This document shows, piece by piece, positions 38,318-50,489 of a stretch of DNA of 64,000 nucleotides. Position 1 is the first letter of the stretch; the number at the start of each line of letters is the position of its first letter. Location: positions 1,736,001 through 1,800,000 of the forward strand of contig JACCLO010000010.1 in the NCBI GenBank assembly GCA_029448655.1, read 5' to 3'. This stretch comes from Wolfiporia cocos. Its lineage: Eukaryota; Basidiomycota; Agaricomycetes; Polyporales; Phaeolaceae. The translations under genes and the position numbers were made by a program. The notes under the pieces are model-generated. The model made no database searches, was not told the DNA's origin, and saw only the letters and a program-made list of their open reading frames with translations.

Positions 38318-39447
38318 CTAGTGACCTTTTAACCACTCGGTCACTCTCTCCGCGGAACGCTGCTTCGCCTCCGCCTCCGCAGCTCTCTTCGCTCTCCCCA
38401 GTGCCTGCTCATTGTGTAGACGCCAGAACATGGCTATCACATCCAACTCGTCAAGCCCCGTATCGTGCAGCCCTCTGCGCTGCTCACGCGCCTCACGCCT
38501 TTCAGCCCTTTGTATGTCTTGTGCTTCCTTCCTCGCTTGCCTTTCATTTTCACTTTCCTTTCCGTTGTCCTCCGTGCCCCTCTTGTGGAAGCCTCTGGGA
38601 TAATAATTGTTGTTTGTGGTCTTGCTCATTAAATAGACAGAGTCTGGCGGTCCCCACGCCCTGATGGCCGCGCCACCGTAAACCGCAGTCAAAATAAGTT
38701 CCGGGGGCCAATCGTCCGGAAGGGGCGATCGTGGCCTGGCATCCAAACTGTCATATACTAGATATCAATCGACTATCATCAATGTCCGTATACGATCATG
38801 CAAGGAGACTAGTGCGCACCCCTCGCCCGGGGTTCTTTCTTGAAAGAATGGAGAGTCAGGCGATATCTATCCGGCTCGGCATCTGCAGCGCCGGCAACAT
38901 CACAGGATTTAAATGAGCGAACAAGAGTCTAGATGGAAAATAAAAACACGGGTAAGTGCCACGTAATCACTTTCGTCAAAGAGACAGTGCCGTATACCGG
39001 TAGAAAAGCAATCCTTCCGTGATCGAAGTGCATGTGAATGCCCGCATCCAAAAGTAACCCGTTCCTTGGGTCATCGATACTGTGTATGACAAGCTGCCCT
39101 CCGCTTCTGTCAGTCGTTCGATGTACTGTGAAACCAGAGTGAGACATAAGTATGCGTGCATGCTATAACGGCTTGCCTCGTCACCTTTGCTAAAAGCCAA
39201 TAGACGCGCCGCCTCACAATCCTCCTCCGCATCCGTGAAGACACATCTTCCGTCACGCTGAACGAGAGCGGGTTGGAAGCCGCTATCACAGAGGCTGGAG
39301 GCATGGCTTGAGATTGTCGTCAACACGTGCGAATCAACGAATGCGACCGGACCGTTTGTATGGAAGAAGTAAACTTCTCCAGAAGAGACGAGGAGGTCGA
39401 GGTCGCAGCTACATCTGTAGATGCGTTCGCTAATACCCAGAGGAAGC
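38318..39447 (-). pseudogene. HNH-nuclease family protein of basidiomycete type, degenerate
   Basis: Exons read leftwards: about 39447-39170, 39125-38998, 38928-38820 and 38757-38318, and all junctions keep the frame. Recognisable blocks are LVQRDGRCVFTDAEEDCEAA followed by RLLAFSKGDE, then SIDDPRNGLLLDAGIHMHF with DHGRIAFLP, DRYRLTLHSFKKE, and WPPELILTAVYGGAAIRAWG. The first block normally reads AAH; here the His is Arg, so the HNH motif is broken. No ATG is found before a stop at the 5' end. The C-terminal tail is a charged helix (EREARRE-like repeats). Family members are numerous in basidiomycetes and often near mobile elements. I call it a pseudogene, but an unrecognised first exon could rescue the start. 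Confidence 0.65.
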
Positions 39448-42400
39448 TTCCTTCCTTATTTAAAGATCAAGATCCTTCGGTTTATTGAAGGAGAGATTAT
39501 TAATATTCTTAGGAAAGACCAACTTGTAAATGCTAGACGTGAAAGTGGCCGAGTGACGTGCGTCACAAGCACATGAGCGCTTACTCTGTGGCCTTTTACA
39601 CGTGCCGGCGCACGTGTTAGTTCGGCCGCAGGCGCTCAGTGTACTAATTGGGGGATCTTTTGAGAACCAAGCAATTGAAGGAAGGGGTCAATACCAAAGC
39701 GGCCTAGAATCGTTCAGTAGTGAGCATCAACGTCGCTTGCAACTCTTAGTGTGTAGACATGGCGGCTGATACATAAGCCAGGATTGGACGTCCCTGAAAC
39801 TTTTGAGCAGTTTGCGCCGTACGACGTGTGAATTCTCATGCTTTCTCATCCCGTTAACGACCTTCCAGTATACGCCTGTCTCAACTCATGTCTCGCAGGA
39901 GCCCAACCATTGAGCGTGGGGTATCATCATGTCGCTAGGTGGAGGCTCTGGTACGATGATCACGTAACAATCATGTCCCTGCAATCATGCTCACGTTGGG
40001 CAATCCCAGCGTCAGCTCACCATCGAGCCTGCTCAACGGGACACCAATCCAACGCTACGGTGTGTAAATTTTTCTCGTGGTGATGTGTGGCTATTGCCAT
40101 AACACAACGTAGAAATGCAGACATCGATAGCCGACTACGAATGCTCTTTCGACACTTACAGAGGTCTGAGCCGGGTGGCATTCGGAGTAGAGATGGCGGA
40201 AAGGTGGACGTTACGTGCGTACCTGTGATTGCGCTTCTGCTCTTAGATCGCGTTTCCCCAGGGCATGAGATGATCACTGCGAAAAATCATGCTCGAGTGC
40301 GCCATGTTGCGTCAAGGTGTTCATGTGGCATCTGGGCACTCTCGAATATGTTTGGTCTGTGAGTGATCTCGGGATATACGTCCGTGGACTTACAGTAGTG
40401 CGGTGGAGGCAAATCTGCTGGAGAAGGCAACAGGCGGCTTCTCGCCGACTCGGCGCGTGTGTCCACCGTCCGTATGTTACCATGGAGGTAGATTCTTGAC
40501 TGCTGCGTACAGCATCATACTAAACTTTGACATGTGGTATGAACAAGCGGCGATGGCGATGACTATTTTCCGGACCAGCAGCAGCTAATCGCACAAAGAA
40601 CGTGGTAGGTCTGGTTACTTGCCTGTGGTGCAATTGCCTGCCTGTGTGTGATAATTTACGGTGAGTCACCGAGGTAAGTCTGCCCTCCGTGCTAGTTGTC
40701 AAGCTTTTGCAGAATGATACATATCACGCAACCTAGTTTAAATATCTGTTAGCACGAAACTCGGCGGATGGTCGTCCCTGTACAGGTGGGTCGAAATAGT
40801 GGCTCGCCGTATGCCGCTGCCATACAGCAAGTTGGTGGTTTCTAATATGCTTCTGGATCATTCTAATATACTTCTGGCTCATCCTCTTCCTTGGAATGCT
40901 GACTTACATTCACCGCAGCAATATCCTCGCACAGAGATAGTCATCTCAGAGTAAGAACCAGATGCTCCATCGCCCACCTGCCACGATACAATTCTCAATG
41001 AGGTCAGCCTTGACTCCTTTCGAGTGCTACCTTTACCTTTGGTCGCAGCATGATATACACATCACATTCGTCGGGTGACTTGCTCGTTCTGTGCTCCGCC
41101 TGTCGACGACTTACGGCTGGCTACTGATTGCTCTTGCGTTCTTGCGCTACTCTGGCTCTAGACAGTGAATCTGCATGAAGTCATCGCGATCGCATTATAG
41201 ATAGTGCTCGACTCGCCAGTCTATAAATCAGTTGAAGCCTTAGGTGAAAACGATGCATCGGAGCTCCCATTGCGCCTATTATCGCTCGTTGCTGTTCGCG
41301 TTAGCAGTCCTCTCGCTTATATCCTTTGTCGCCTACCTCCAACGCGCTCTGCTACTGCGAGCGAAAATGCTCTCTTGGTTTTCTGGTATCTTGGCGTTTC
41401 GCTCGTATGCGCCTGCGCTCTTTCGTCTGAGTCAGCGCCGTATGTATCCTATGCAGCTGGCGATCCCTTGTGATCTCCATCAGCCTCTGTCGACCGTATG
41501 ATCTGTACAGATATCATAGTTTCTGGTTTCTTGTCCCAGTTGTTCCTGGCGGCGTTCCTCTAGACGTACCTTGCCACTCTTGGTAATTGTAGTCTGCACG
41601 ACCTTGCATCCTGTTCTGATCCAGGCTTGAAGTGTCGCTCACCACAATGGCGGTGTATCTTCACTAGCAGGGCCGACGGTCTTGCAGCAGCACCTTAATT
41701 GCTGACGACAGATCGAGCTGTGCTCTTGTGTAGATCTTTGAACTTGAGCCTCCGCCTCTTTGTTGAGCATCCATGAGGTAGGTCCTGTAGGAGCCAATGA
41801 ACTGATCAGCGTCCATACGGCGGTGCATGTGCATTCAGAGACCATTTTGCTAAAACGGTAAGTGGATGCGCCATCCTGTCGAGACGGTGTGTGAGCGGGC
41901 TACAATCAAAGACAGTAAGCTTAGTACGTACCGGTAGCGACACACTCATTGGCTTCTGTGACAATTGAGTCTATTTGCCGGTCCCACTAATCGCTTATCC
42001 TCTGCACGCATGTCATGTCGATTATCATCAACAGCTGCCATCTGCGACCAGCTGGGATTATGCTTGTCTTTGCCGGTTGTGCCCTTCTTGCAGGCTACCC
42101 GAAGAGAACGGTGCTCGCGACGATATACCGCAGTTTGGTCATTTCTCGAGCTCTCCAGCAGTTACGACGACATTTTACCTTGGACGACGATCCGTGAATG
42201 GGTTTCGCCAACTCGCCTTGAGCTTGTCCAACGGGATGTCAGCGCTATATCTCCCTAATGGCACATCGAAGCGAAGCTGACCTTCCTACCGTACCTTCTC
42301 GATGAACGGTCACTCCTTCCCTTCCTCCTCCATCTCCTTCTTTTTCCCTACTCCGTAGCCTTTTCCCATACCCTTTCAGCCGCCAGCTTGGACAACAATT

Positions 42401-43617
42401 CCCCGCCTTTGCTGGAGTCTTCATGACCTGTCGACTGTGGCGCTCACCTGACTATTGCTCCATGTATTCTGGACGCAGCCGAGGATCTTATCCATGTCCT
42501 TCCTGGCTCCAGTGCCACGTAGCTGTCGGGAGCAATAAGCCTTAGACGATGCTCGTGTTGAAAGGGCCCCGTCCTCCGTGGTCTGGACGACGTCTGATAT
42601 TTGGCGAGACAAAGGTAGCGTGCTGAAAGTTATCTGAGACTGAGTAACATCCTTTAGGTAGCGTTGACGCCGTTGACGACAGCTGATATAGCCGCAATTG
42701 TTGCTCATAGCGCGAGAGTGTGACCTATAGGCATACATGGTGGATCGTCGCCTGAAGTCCAAAGCTTCACGCGTCATGAGTCTGCTAGTTCACGCGCGCT
42801 TATCGTTGTTTGTTTGGCAAAGATGTGGCCCCGTCTTAGTTTGACGATTCGTTCAGAGGTACTATGAGGGACTAGTAGATAAATTGTCCGTTGAGGCCGG
42901 GGAGTTATAACGGCGAGTGGTGGAGGTAAATTTTTAATTGGGTTGCACGAGTGGCGTGGGCGTTCTCGCTAAGATCGCGCCTTGTGCCGTGGGCAGGATA
43001 TTTGGCATGGAACGACGCGAGGATCAGATCGCAGCCAGGGTGGGTGGTACCAAGACCAGTCACCCCTGCAATGCACGGAGACATTGATTTTGCATGAACT
43101 CCAGTGGTACCTCGCTGCTAAAGCTCTTTATATAATGACATGAGACGGTCCATGATGTATCAATTCCATGCTGCCATCATGGCAGCTTGTTATCCCAGAA
43201 CATTCAATACTGTAACAGAAGGTCTGCCAAAGCTTTACATCGACCTCAGTGGACATGCTTGGGGTCCTGATCAGGCCAGCGATCATGAGGTGGATTCTAC
43301 GGAGGAAAATGACCAATACATGATAAGTGAAACGCTAATCGGTGCAATTTCATACTCTTAATTCCCGGTGCTGATAGATATCGTGAAGCTGAGAACGCCA
43401 ACGGACACGAGAATTTAGTCCGCCATCTAGACGAAGTCACATTTGAGTCTGCAATCCGCGGAGACGCCGAGTGTGACGCTGTCACTGACGCGCCCTGTCA
43501 CGAGACCGAATCAGGCCGGAGTCGCCGGACACACCGGCGCCGTTGAAAGCGGCCACCTTTCCTCTGCTACCCTGCTCTGCCTGCGAGACCCCTCCTCGTC
43601 GTTGGCTGGTATCCACG
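39448..43617. other. intergenic, 4.2 kb, no supported gene
   Basis: Short frames only. One at 41250-41501 would give a protein of about 83 residues with a membrane-like segment (LLFALAVLSLISFVAYL), but nothing else supports it. A 21-bp direct repeat (TTCTAATATGCTTCTGGATCA and its neighbour) lies at 40840-40881. Confidence 0.45.
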
Positions 43618-45611
43618 ATGCCTGCGACCATGATGCACTCCGATGCGTTCGACTTCATCCCCTTTGAGGTTCGTTACGTCTCTGGAGTCTGGCGTTAAGA
43701 GTGAGTTCCATTAACATCGACCTTAGGATATCCAGGGCGATTGGAAGAAATTGGGATCGGGCTCGTTTGGCAACGTTTACAAAGGTGCATTGACCTACGA
43801 TAGCACTACCTTCTGGCGTATCTCACCCGTAAACAGGAGTGTATCTGGGGATCGATGTCGCGATCAAGGAGGTATTGCCGTCGAATGATTACGATGTTGC
43901 GAAGTATTTTGAGCGAGAGTGGAGGCTTATGAAGTACGTGTTCGTCATCTGCATTTGTTAGAATGCTCAGACTGCGCAGAGAGGCACGTCACCCGAACGT
44001 GGTCCTATACCTAGGACTCTCCCAAGCACCAGACGGCCGCATCTTCATAATATCAGAGTTCATCGAAAATGGCAACCTTCGACTATACATCCATGACAAA
44101 TCAAAATCGTTCCCATGGCGTCTACGTCTCTCCTTTGCGACAGACATTGCGCGTGCACTTGCGTACCTCCATGCGCGCAAGTGCATCCACCGCGATCTCA
44201 AGGGCGAGAACCTGTTGGTGACAGCAAATGGCCGTCTGAAGATCACGGACTTCGGCTTCGCTCGTATTGCAGCCCGCAACGCGGAGGAGTCGAAGCGACT
44301 CACGTTCTGTGGCACAGACTCCTATATGTCTCCTGAGATCCTAACCGGGACCGAGTTTGACTTGCCCACCGACATCTTCTCGCTCGGCGTCATCTTCTGC
44401 GAAATCGCTGCGCGCAAGCTGGCGGACGACCACACGTTCCGCCGTGCTCCTCCTCTCTTCGAGATCGATCCTGATGAGGTGCGCCGCCTCGCAAGTCCCG
44501 GCTGTCCTCCCACGTTCGTCAGCCTCGCATTAGACTGCCTGGCGCAGGATCCGACGATGCGGCCCAATACGCGCGTGATTCTTGATCGCTTGCGGGAGAT
44601 TGAAGCCGAGGTCCTCAGCCAGCCTTCCGAGGCAGAAGACATGCATCTCGGTACAGTGAAGTTCATGACGGGTGGCGCGCGTCGGCCCGGTGCAGCGCCG
44701 CGGATCCCAAGCTTTGGAATGGGCATCGGTCGCGACATACGCAACAGTGGAGAAGCTGGCACGACAGTGGAGATACATTCGAGCGACGAGTCTGAGGACA
44801 GTGATGACGAGTTGGCGCAGGCTGTCGAGAAGCTCAGCCACGTGGGTCTGAACAGCTCCTGGGCCGAAATGTCCTCATCGGATGTTTCTGGGCAGCGGGG
44901 AGACAGCGCACAGCCGCTGATCGATAACACGTCTAGCACACACTCTGAGTACAGTACGACGGTCATCCGCTCCCACCCGGCGGGCAGTGAGTCATCCGCT
45001 CCGTCGCTCTCGTCAATTTTGACGGTCCGTGCTACGCCGACCGCCGACCCTCCTCCGACTGGCGCACAGATCCCGACGCCCAGCGACTCGCTGCTGACCA
45101 TCGAATCGTACTACACTGCATCGAACTCGTCGCTTGCGCAGGCGTCGGCTGTGGCTACCGAAGGCGGCTCTACCATTCGTGCCTCGTCATTCCCGCTCGT
45201 CCACCGGTTCTCGCTACTCAAGCCTGGCGCAAAGCGCACCAGTGTCAGCACGAGCAGGAGCAGGAGCGCTTCGCCTCCTGCTGGGGACGCGCTCTGGAAT
45301 CGCAACCCGCTTGAGTTCATCTTCTCGAGCACTCTGCTGGCGGCAAAGTGTGATGTTTGCGGGAAGCGACTGGGATGGAAGCCTGTGTTGGAGTGTGATG
45401 ATTGCGGCTTGAGGTTAGAGTTTCGCGATGACAGTGCGCATATGCGTTGACTGATACTACCATCTTCAGGGCGCATGTGAAGTGCGCAGATAGTGCACCT
45501 ATGGACTGTGGGCTTCGTCCCCCGCGTCCTGGTGTCCACCACGCACCCGCCATCACTCCCGTCCCGACTTCGCCCAAGGCCAAGCAAAACGGCAAGATCT
45601 CGCCGAAATGA
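43618..45611 (+). CDS. TKL-like protein kinase with C-terminal Zn-binding domain
   Basis: Exons 43618-43668, 43727-43784, 43837-43933, 43980-45413 and 45470-45611 give 593 aa. Kinase motifs: glycine loop GSGSFGNVYKG, lysine in VAIKEV, catalytic loop HRDLKGENLL, DFG, and GTDSYMSPE. HPNVVLYLGL and the overall order place it with TKL/LISK-type kinases of basidiomycetes. A Ser-rich, acidic linker follows, with SDESEDSDDE and many SP/TP-like sites. Near the C terminus AAKCDVCGKRLGWKPVLECD followed by DCGLRAHVKC resembles a C1/phorbol-ester-type zinc domain, although the pattern is incomplete. The last intron splits this domain, so skipping it changes the end of the protein. The substrate is unknown. 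Confidence 0.88.
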
Positions 45612-48470
45612 ACACGCTATCCGCAACAATGACCGGCAACAATGACCGGCAACAATGACTGTTACGTTTACTTTCATGACGAACTCACGATTTCATGATC
45701 CTGCAAGTGGACCTCCAAATGGCACGCCTTACTGCATTTACATTTCTCTTGTACGCGATGACCACGGACTTGCCATAAATTAAGACACCACTGGGCTGTA
45801 CTAGGAAGGGTCTACCGTATACATTCGGGCTACCTATCTTCGACCGTTAAGGTCCTCGAATTAATAACAACGCTTGGTGACCCGGACATGTTCTGCTGGA
45901 GATCATCGGAACCTATAGCCGGCCGGTTGCGACTATCAAGTCTCGAGATCATCTGCGTGCTGCTGCACGTTGTTCATGAATTCGTATGTCCTATCCCAAC
46001 GATGAGATCAACTTGCTGCTATGCAGGCGAGCATACCCCACTCATGAGAGTAGGCAATGCGACCTGAGGTGCGCGGGAGCAGTGGTGAATATACAAGCGT
46101 GTATGACCAAACTGGTCCTTGGTCCTTCAGATCTCAGAGGTGAACAAGTTCAGCACTAGTGCTGTCGTGGCTGAGGGAAATCGTGCTCGATCAGCCTGCC
46201 TAAAGTCGTGCGCTGGCAAATTGAGCACAGGAGTGCGGTAGAGTTTGGGGGAAACCTCAAGTTTTGTGCCTGCGGGAAGCTTTCCTCTCATCATTGCTTA
46301 GCATAGCGCCTACGCGTGTCTCCCAATAGTGCAAGGAAAATATTGTACATCCTGTTTCTGGAAGCCTCCCAGAGTATTTCATTGCATCCCTTCCGCATTC
46401 TGTATGACCTTCACAGATCTGAGGAAGTATCGTCTCTGAGGAAAAGAGTTAAGACTCGAAAGAGCCCTGGGATGATACTGAGATCACCCGCGCTATATTG
46501 GTACGAAAACGCTGAACGCTGGCTCCACGTACGTTTGCATGCGAGGTATATGGTAGAGCACAGTCAATCTGAGCCGTCTGAGCGACGTATCGTCTCACTT
46601 CTCTTCTTCGTCGAGATTGCACATTGTTATGATACGTGTCAACGATGACGCGTATGTTACGTTGGATAAGCTAGACTTCAGCAGGATAGAGAGGTGGTCA
46701 TAGTCATATCTTCTGCTGTTGAATATCGACTTCTGGGGAACAAAAAAAATCTACGTATGAGCTCAAGATCCCCGGTTGAAAGGACAGAACTGACTGTTCT
46801 GGCCTGCCCTCTGAGGTAGGTCTTCTGAAGCGCCGCAGTTCGGCAAGAGCTATATTGTGCCAATGAGTTGCTGGATTATGTAGGTCCCTCATGTCTAGAT
46901 AGATCCGTACAACCGAATTCGCGGGTCTGTAATTCCGCTAGTTCTCCCACGAGTCAATCTCTGGCGGAGGCAACTTGGCGAGCCCACTGTAAGGGTGCCT
47001 TGCCCTCGGACCCGGTAACTGGCGTTCTGCGATGAATAATGAGTTAGGTGAAAACGTGAACTTCGGTGTCAGAATAGCTTAGCACATATAGTGAAACTTC
47101 CTGTTATTCAGATAATTCGCGATAAATACGGAGGCTTATAAAAGGTTCAATGTGTTGTACTACACAACTCAAGGCACGTTGACACCACGTTAATTACTTA
47201 CGAATCTTGGCATCGGACACTCTTCGTATGAGTACTCAGCCACCTGAGGGAAAGATCGGGTTGCGCGGGTTGTCAAGTTCTGAGAGGAAAGCGTTTCACA
47301 GGACATACAAAACTGCAGGACTTGGAACTCACCTTGATTGATCGAACGCGCATCCCGTCATACGACTTCACAAGGGCCGCTCTGTTGTCCATTAGCGCCT
47401 GCGCATCTCCCCATCATCCGGTGTGCGTGAGGAGCGGCTCTCGTGAGTAAAGTCCGATTGGTGACATCGTAGATATTGTCCTGGATTTAATCAGGACCTT
47501 CTTAATCAAATACGTCCAGGTTTGCTCCGCGATAATCCAATATTACGTCCTCTGTAGGCCTGGCGCTGTTTTGAGAAGCTGGTGGATCTGCTTCCCATGC
47601 CGTTAGCGACATGTTTGTGAATACAGGGGATCTGATCTCGTGAATCTGAAGATTCGTTGTAAGTTCCTCTGCACGGGGAGTTACGACATATCACGACTTT
47701 TGAAGATGGCCTAAACTCCCGAGTGCTTCTTCTTGGCCTTGGCGATTTCCCGTGAAGACATTATATGACATACTTTTGGTAGGCCTTCACATTCAGCTCG
47801 TATTTGGCGATATATAACAACCGGATTCCAACTGACCTAGAAAACCGTCTCTAGATGCGCAGTGTACGTTGAACAAGTAGTGATCTGAAGCAATGTCCTA
47901 TATTCTCGAGGAATTGTTATGCAAGGGTCGTGCAGCATTATTCAGATAGAGGCTGTAATGGACCGCTCCACACTCAAGTGAATTGATGCGAAGCAAATAT
48001 CAACGCCACTTTTAGGTAGCCGCGTGCATCATGAAGGCTTGGAGTGATTCTAATGTCCTAGAGCCATCCACTCAGAGAGATAATTCTAATCGAAAGTTAA
48101 ATCAACCTACTGCTCAAGTCTTGGCAGAGCTATGAGGAAAGTCGGAGGTGCGTTCTCTGGTCGATCCACCATCTGCATCAGCTCTCATGCCGATGAGCAG
48201 CGGTTTTCCAGGCATCGACACTCTCGCTGATGAACGTGAACATGAGGTTTAGCCACTAAAGCCACCTGTGGCTGTATCAGCATTGCACAAGCATGCTTGG
48301 ATCACTTCAGCAGTATGGCTGCAGCCGCGTTGACAATTGGGGATGACAAGAGGTCCGCCACCCCCAATGCTGCGGCGGTCGTGGAGATTGGGATATTGAG
48401 CGCATTCTCTTTGGTGGGATGAAAATCAATGGAATGACTGCGCTCCGGGCACAATTATAAGCTACAATCA

Positions 48471-48490
48471 GTACAGGCCCGGGCCTGTAC
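48471..48490. repeat. perfect 20-bp palindrome
   Basis: GTACAGGCCCGGGCCTGTAC is identical to its reverse complement with no spacer. It lies about 265 bp before the ATG of the gene at 48755. Confidence 0.9.
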
Positions 48491-48541
48491 TAACGCTACA
48501 TAAACGCTACCCAGACCGTGCTACTCAGCAAGAGTGGGGAA

Positions 48542-48559
48542 ACGCGTTACGTAACGCGT
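48542..48559. promoter_or_regulatory. 18-bp palindrome with two inverted ACGCGT (MCB) motifs
   Basis: ACGCGTTACGTAACGCGT is a perfect palindrome made of two ACGCGT boxes. ACGCGT is the MluI cell-cycle box bound by MBF in fungi. It sits about 200 bp before the start at 48755. Cell-cycle control of that gene is inferred. Confidence 0.45.
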
Positions 48560-48754
48560 ATGTCACATATTGTCATGTTCTCCAGGCGCCGGCGCGTTGT
48601 CATCATGGTCCTCTTATCATACTACACTGCTTTGCTTCAGAACGGACTGATAACGTAACGATAGGTTCTCACAACCTGTGGAAAATTATATTCAAGCAAG
48701 TATACAGTATCGGCTCACAGAGTAGCACGCTCCCGTGAATTGAAAGGTCGCAAT

Positions 48755-50141
48755 ATGCAAGGAGACGATTCTACTTCGAGGGTCCGTCTACCTATACCTT
48801 CCACAAACATACTCATACCGTATTATCGTTGCAGCAGCGTCCAGCTAAGAGACCTCGAATAGCACCACCAGTCGGTTTCGCCAAGTCGAGCAACCCGGTT
48901 AAGATCACAGCGCCCAAGTTTGTCTCTGCTTTCGACGACCACCGTAAATCGGTGTGGTCCCCTCGCGGGAGCACGAAGCCACTTAGCAAGAGCATCCAAA
49001 TAGCTCCCTCTGCCTTACCGTCTTCTACGCAGTCCAAAGTGCTTGGGGAATCTGCGCCTGCACCATTGACGAATAGGCCTCTGCGCCCGCTCAAGCCCCC
49101 ATCATTAGTGCTGCTCCCTGACCTCAAATATGATAGACAAGCCAGTGGCTCAAATAAATCCTCGTCCAAAACATCTCTACTTCAACCTGTGGCTCCGTCC
49201 GGCAGCAACAAGGACAAGCCGCGCGAGGCGCTAAAGGGCATCACCGCTCGCCTTGTTCGCCCGCCTTCGCCACCCGTCTCAAAGGTGCCGCTCAAAAGCG
49301 CTGTTGTGCCTCCATCATATTCTTCAATCCCTGGATCCTCACGTGTGCCTGCCCATAAGCTAAAGTCGATATTTGAGACGAATGTGGCGCGCGCAACGGA
49401 CATCAACTCTGAGCACGGCGCAGCAGAGTTGCTGGGCCTGTATCTGCAACAGCATGGGCACGGGCATGTCGATCCTCTCGAGCGCGAGATACAGCGTGGG
49501 CTCGGTCAGAGCCCTGAAAAGAAGGCGAAGACGACGAAGAATGAGCGGTACTTCCGGTCGGTGTTCGCTTTCTTTTGCTGTCATCCCCTTGGCTCGCTTG
49601 TTATATACCCTTTTAACTTTGTGGATATGATAGGGGCGGCTTTGCAGAACAAGCAAAGATCCGGTTCAGCCAGGGTCAAACTGCACTCGCGCTCTGGCAG
49701 GCTTCACTCGAGCTCGAGATGCGCCCCGCTTCCGGCCGACGTCCCCCGTCCGATATGCGCCTCCGGGTCTCTACAGTCTTATACACGTCCTCCCATGCAG
49801 ATTGCCAGCGCCCCGCACACGCACCATGCCTCGCGCTCGTTCGCGGCCTTGCGAAGACGAAAGCCGGAGGCGGCGAGGCGATGGTGACCGCTCTCCTCAA
49901 CTTCGATGGAACCGTACGGCCTGGGGTTCGATTTAACGACCTAACAGAGGTACAGGCTGAGCGGGACATTTGTCTGTTCCGCCCTTGGGTTGAGATCGAT
50001 GTTGCACAAGGACATGCGAACGAACTACCGTTGCTGGTGGGACCTTTGCGGGACTTGCTGGATGTGCACGTGAAAGACTTCGGGGAGAGGGGAAGGGTGT
50101 TATTTTGTACACGATTCTGGATCGTTCCGCGGACTAAATGA
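48755..50141 (+). CDS. unrecognised protein, probably basidiomycete-conserved
   Basis: Exons 48755-48781, 48835-49556 and 49634-50141 join to 418 aa. The first exon is only 27 nt (MQGDDSTSR) and precedes a basic patch, QRPAKRPRI, that could be a nuclear signal. The first half is rich in Pro, Ser and Lys and probably disordered. The second half looks folded: NERYFRGGFAEQAKIRFSQ, then ALALWQASLELE, LRVSTVLY, VTALLNFDGTVRPGVRFNDL, ICLFRPWVEIDV and LFCTRFWIVP. I do not recognise the family. A G1/S or DNA-metabolism role is only hinted at by the paired MCB boxes upstream and the basic N-terminus. Confidence 0.7.
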
Positions 50142-50489
50142 TGGGCTTATGGTAGTCAACATATCTGATTGCTCATCTGTATATGCATGTCTAACTGACT
50201 TTGTGCTCACGTACATATAACGTACGTGCAATCTTTTTTTTCGAGCCAGCTTGCAGTCTATGTATACCCAGTACACCTACGCCGCCCAGCATAGTTTTGC
50301 GAATTCAATACAAGACTCATCACGATCACCTGACCCGTAATCACGCTGTCAACCGCGACAGGGCCTGTCGGGATTCGCGTCGTGAGCGCGTGAGTGCTCG
50401 AGCACGGAAGGGACAGAAATCGCTCTGGTTTACTCCTTTCATCACCGCCCACGCTTTAGGCCTTATCAAAGAATTGATTTTGTGCGAGT
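50142..50489. other. intergenic spacer
   Basis: About 350 bp between two tandem genes, with no feature recognised apart from a poly-T run at 50234-50240. Confidence 0.5.

Larger units (their letters stand above)
45612..48754. other. intergenic, 3.1 kb, no supported gene
   Basis: No frame with family support. A 13-bp unit GGCAACAATGACC is repeated nearly three times at 45622-45659. Two perfect palindromes stand close to the downstream gene (separate entries). Confidence 0.5.

Noticed and set aside
41250..41501. Small hydrophobic ORF as a secreted or membrane peptide
   Set aside because: Only a single membrane-like run supports it; chance occurrence is likely in a 4-kb gap.
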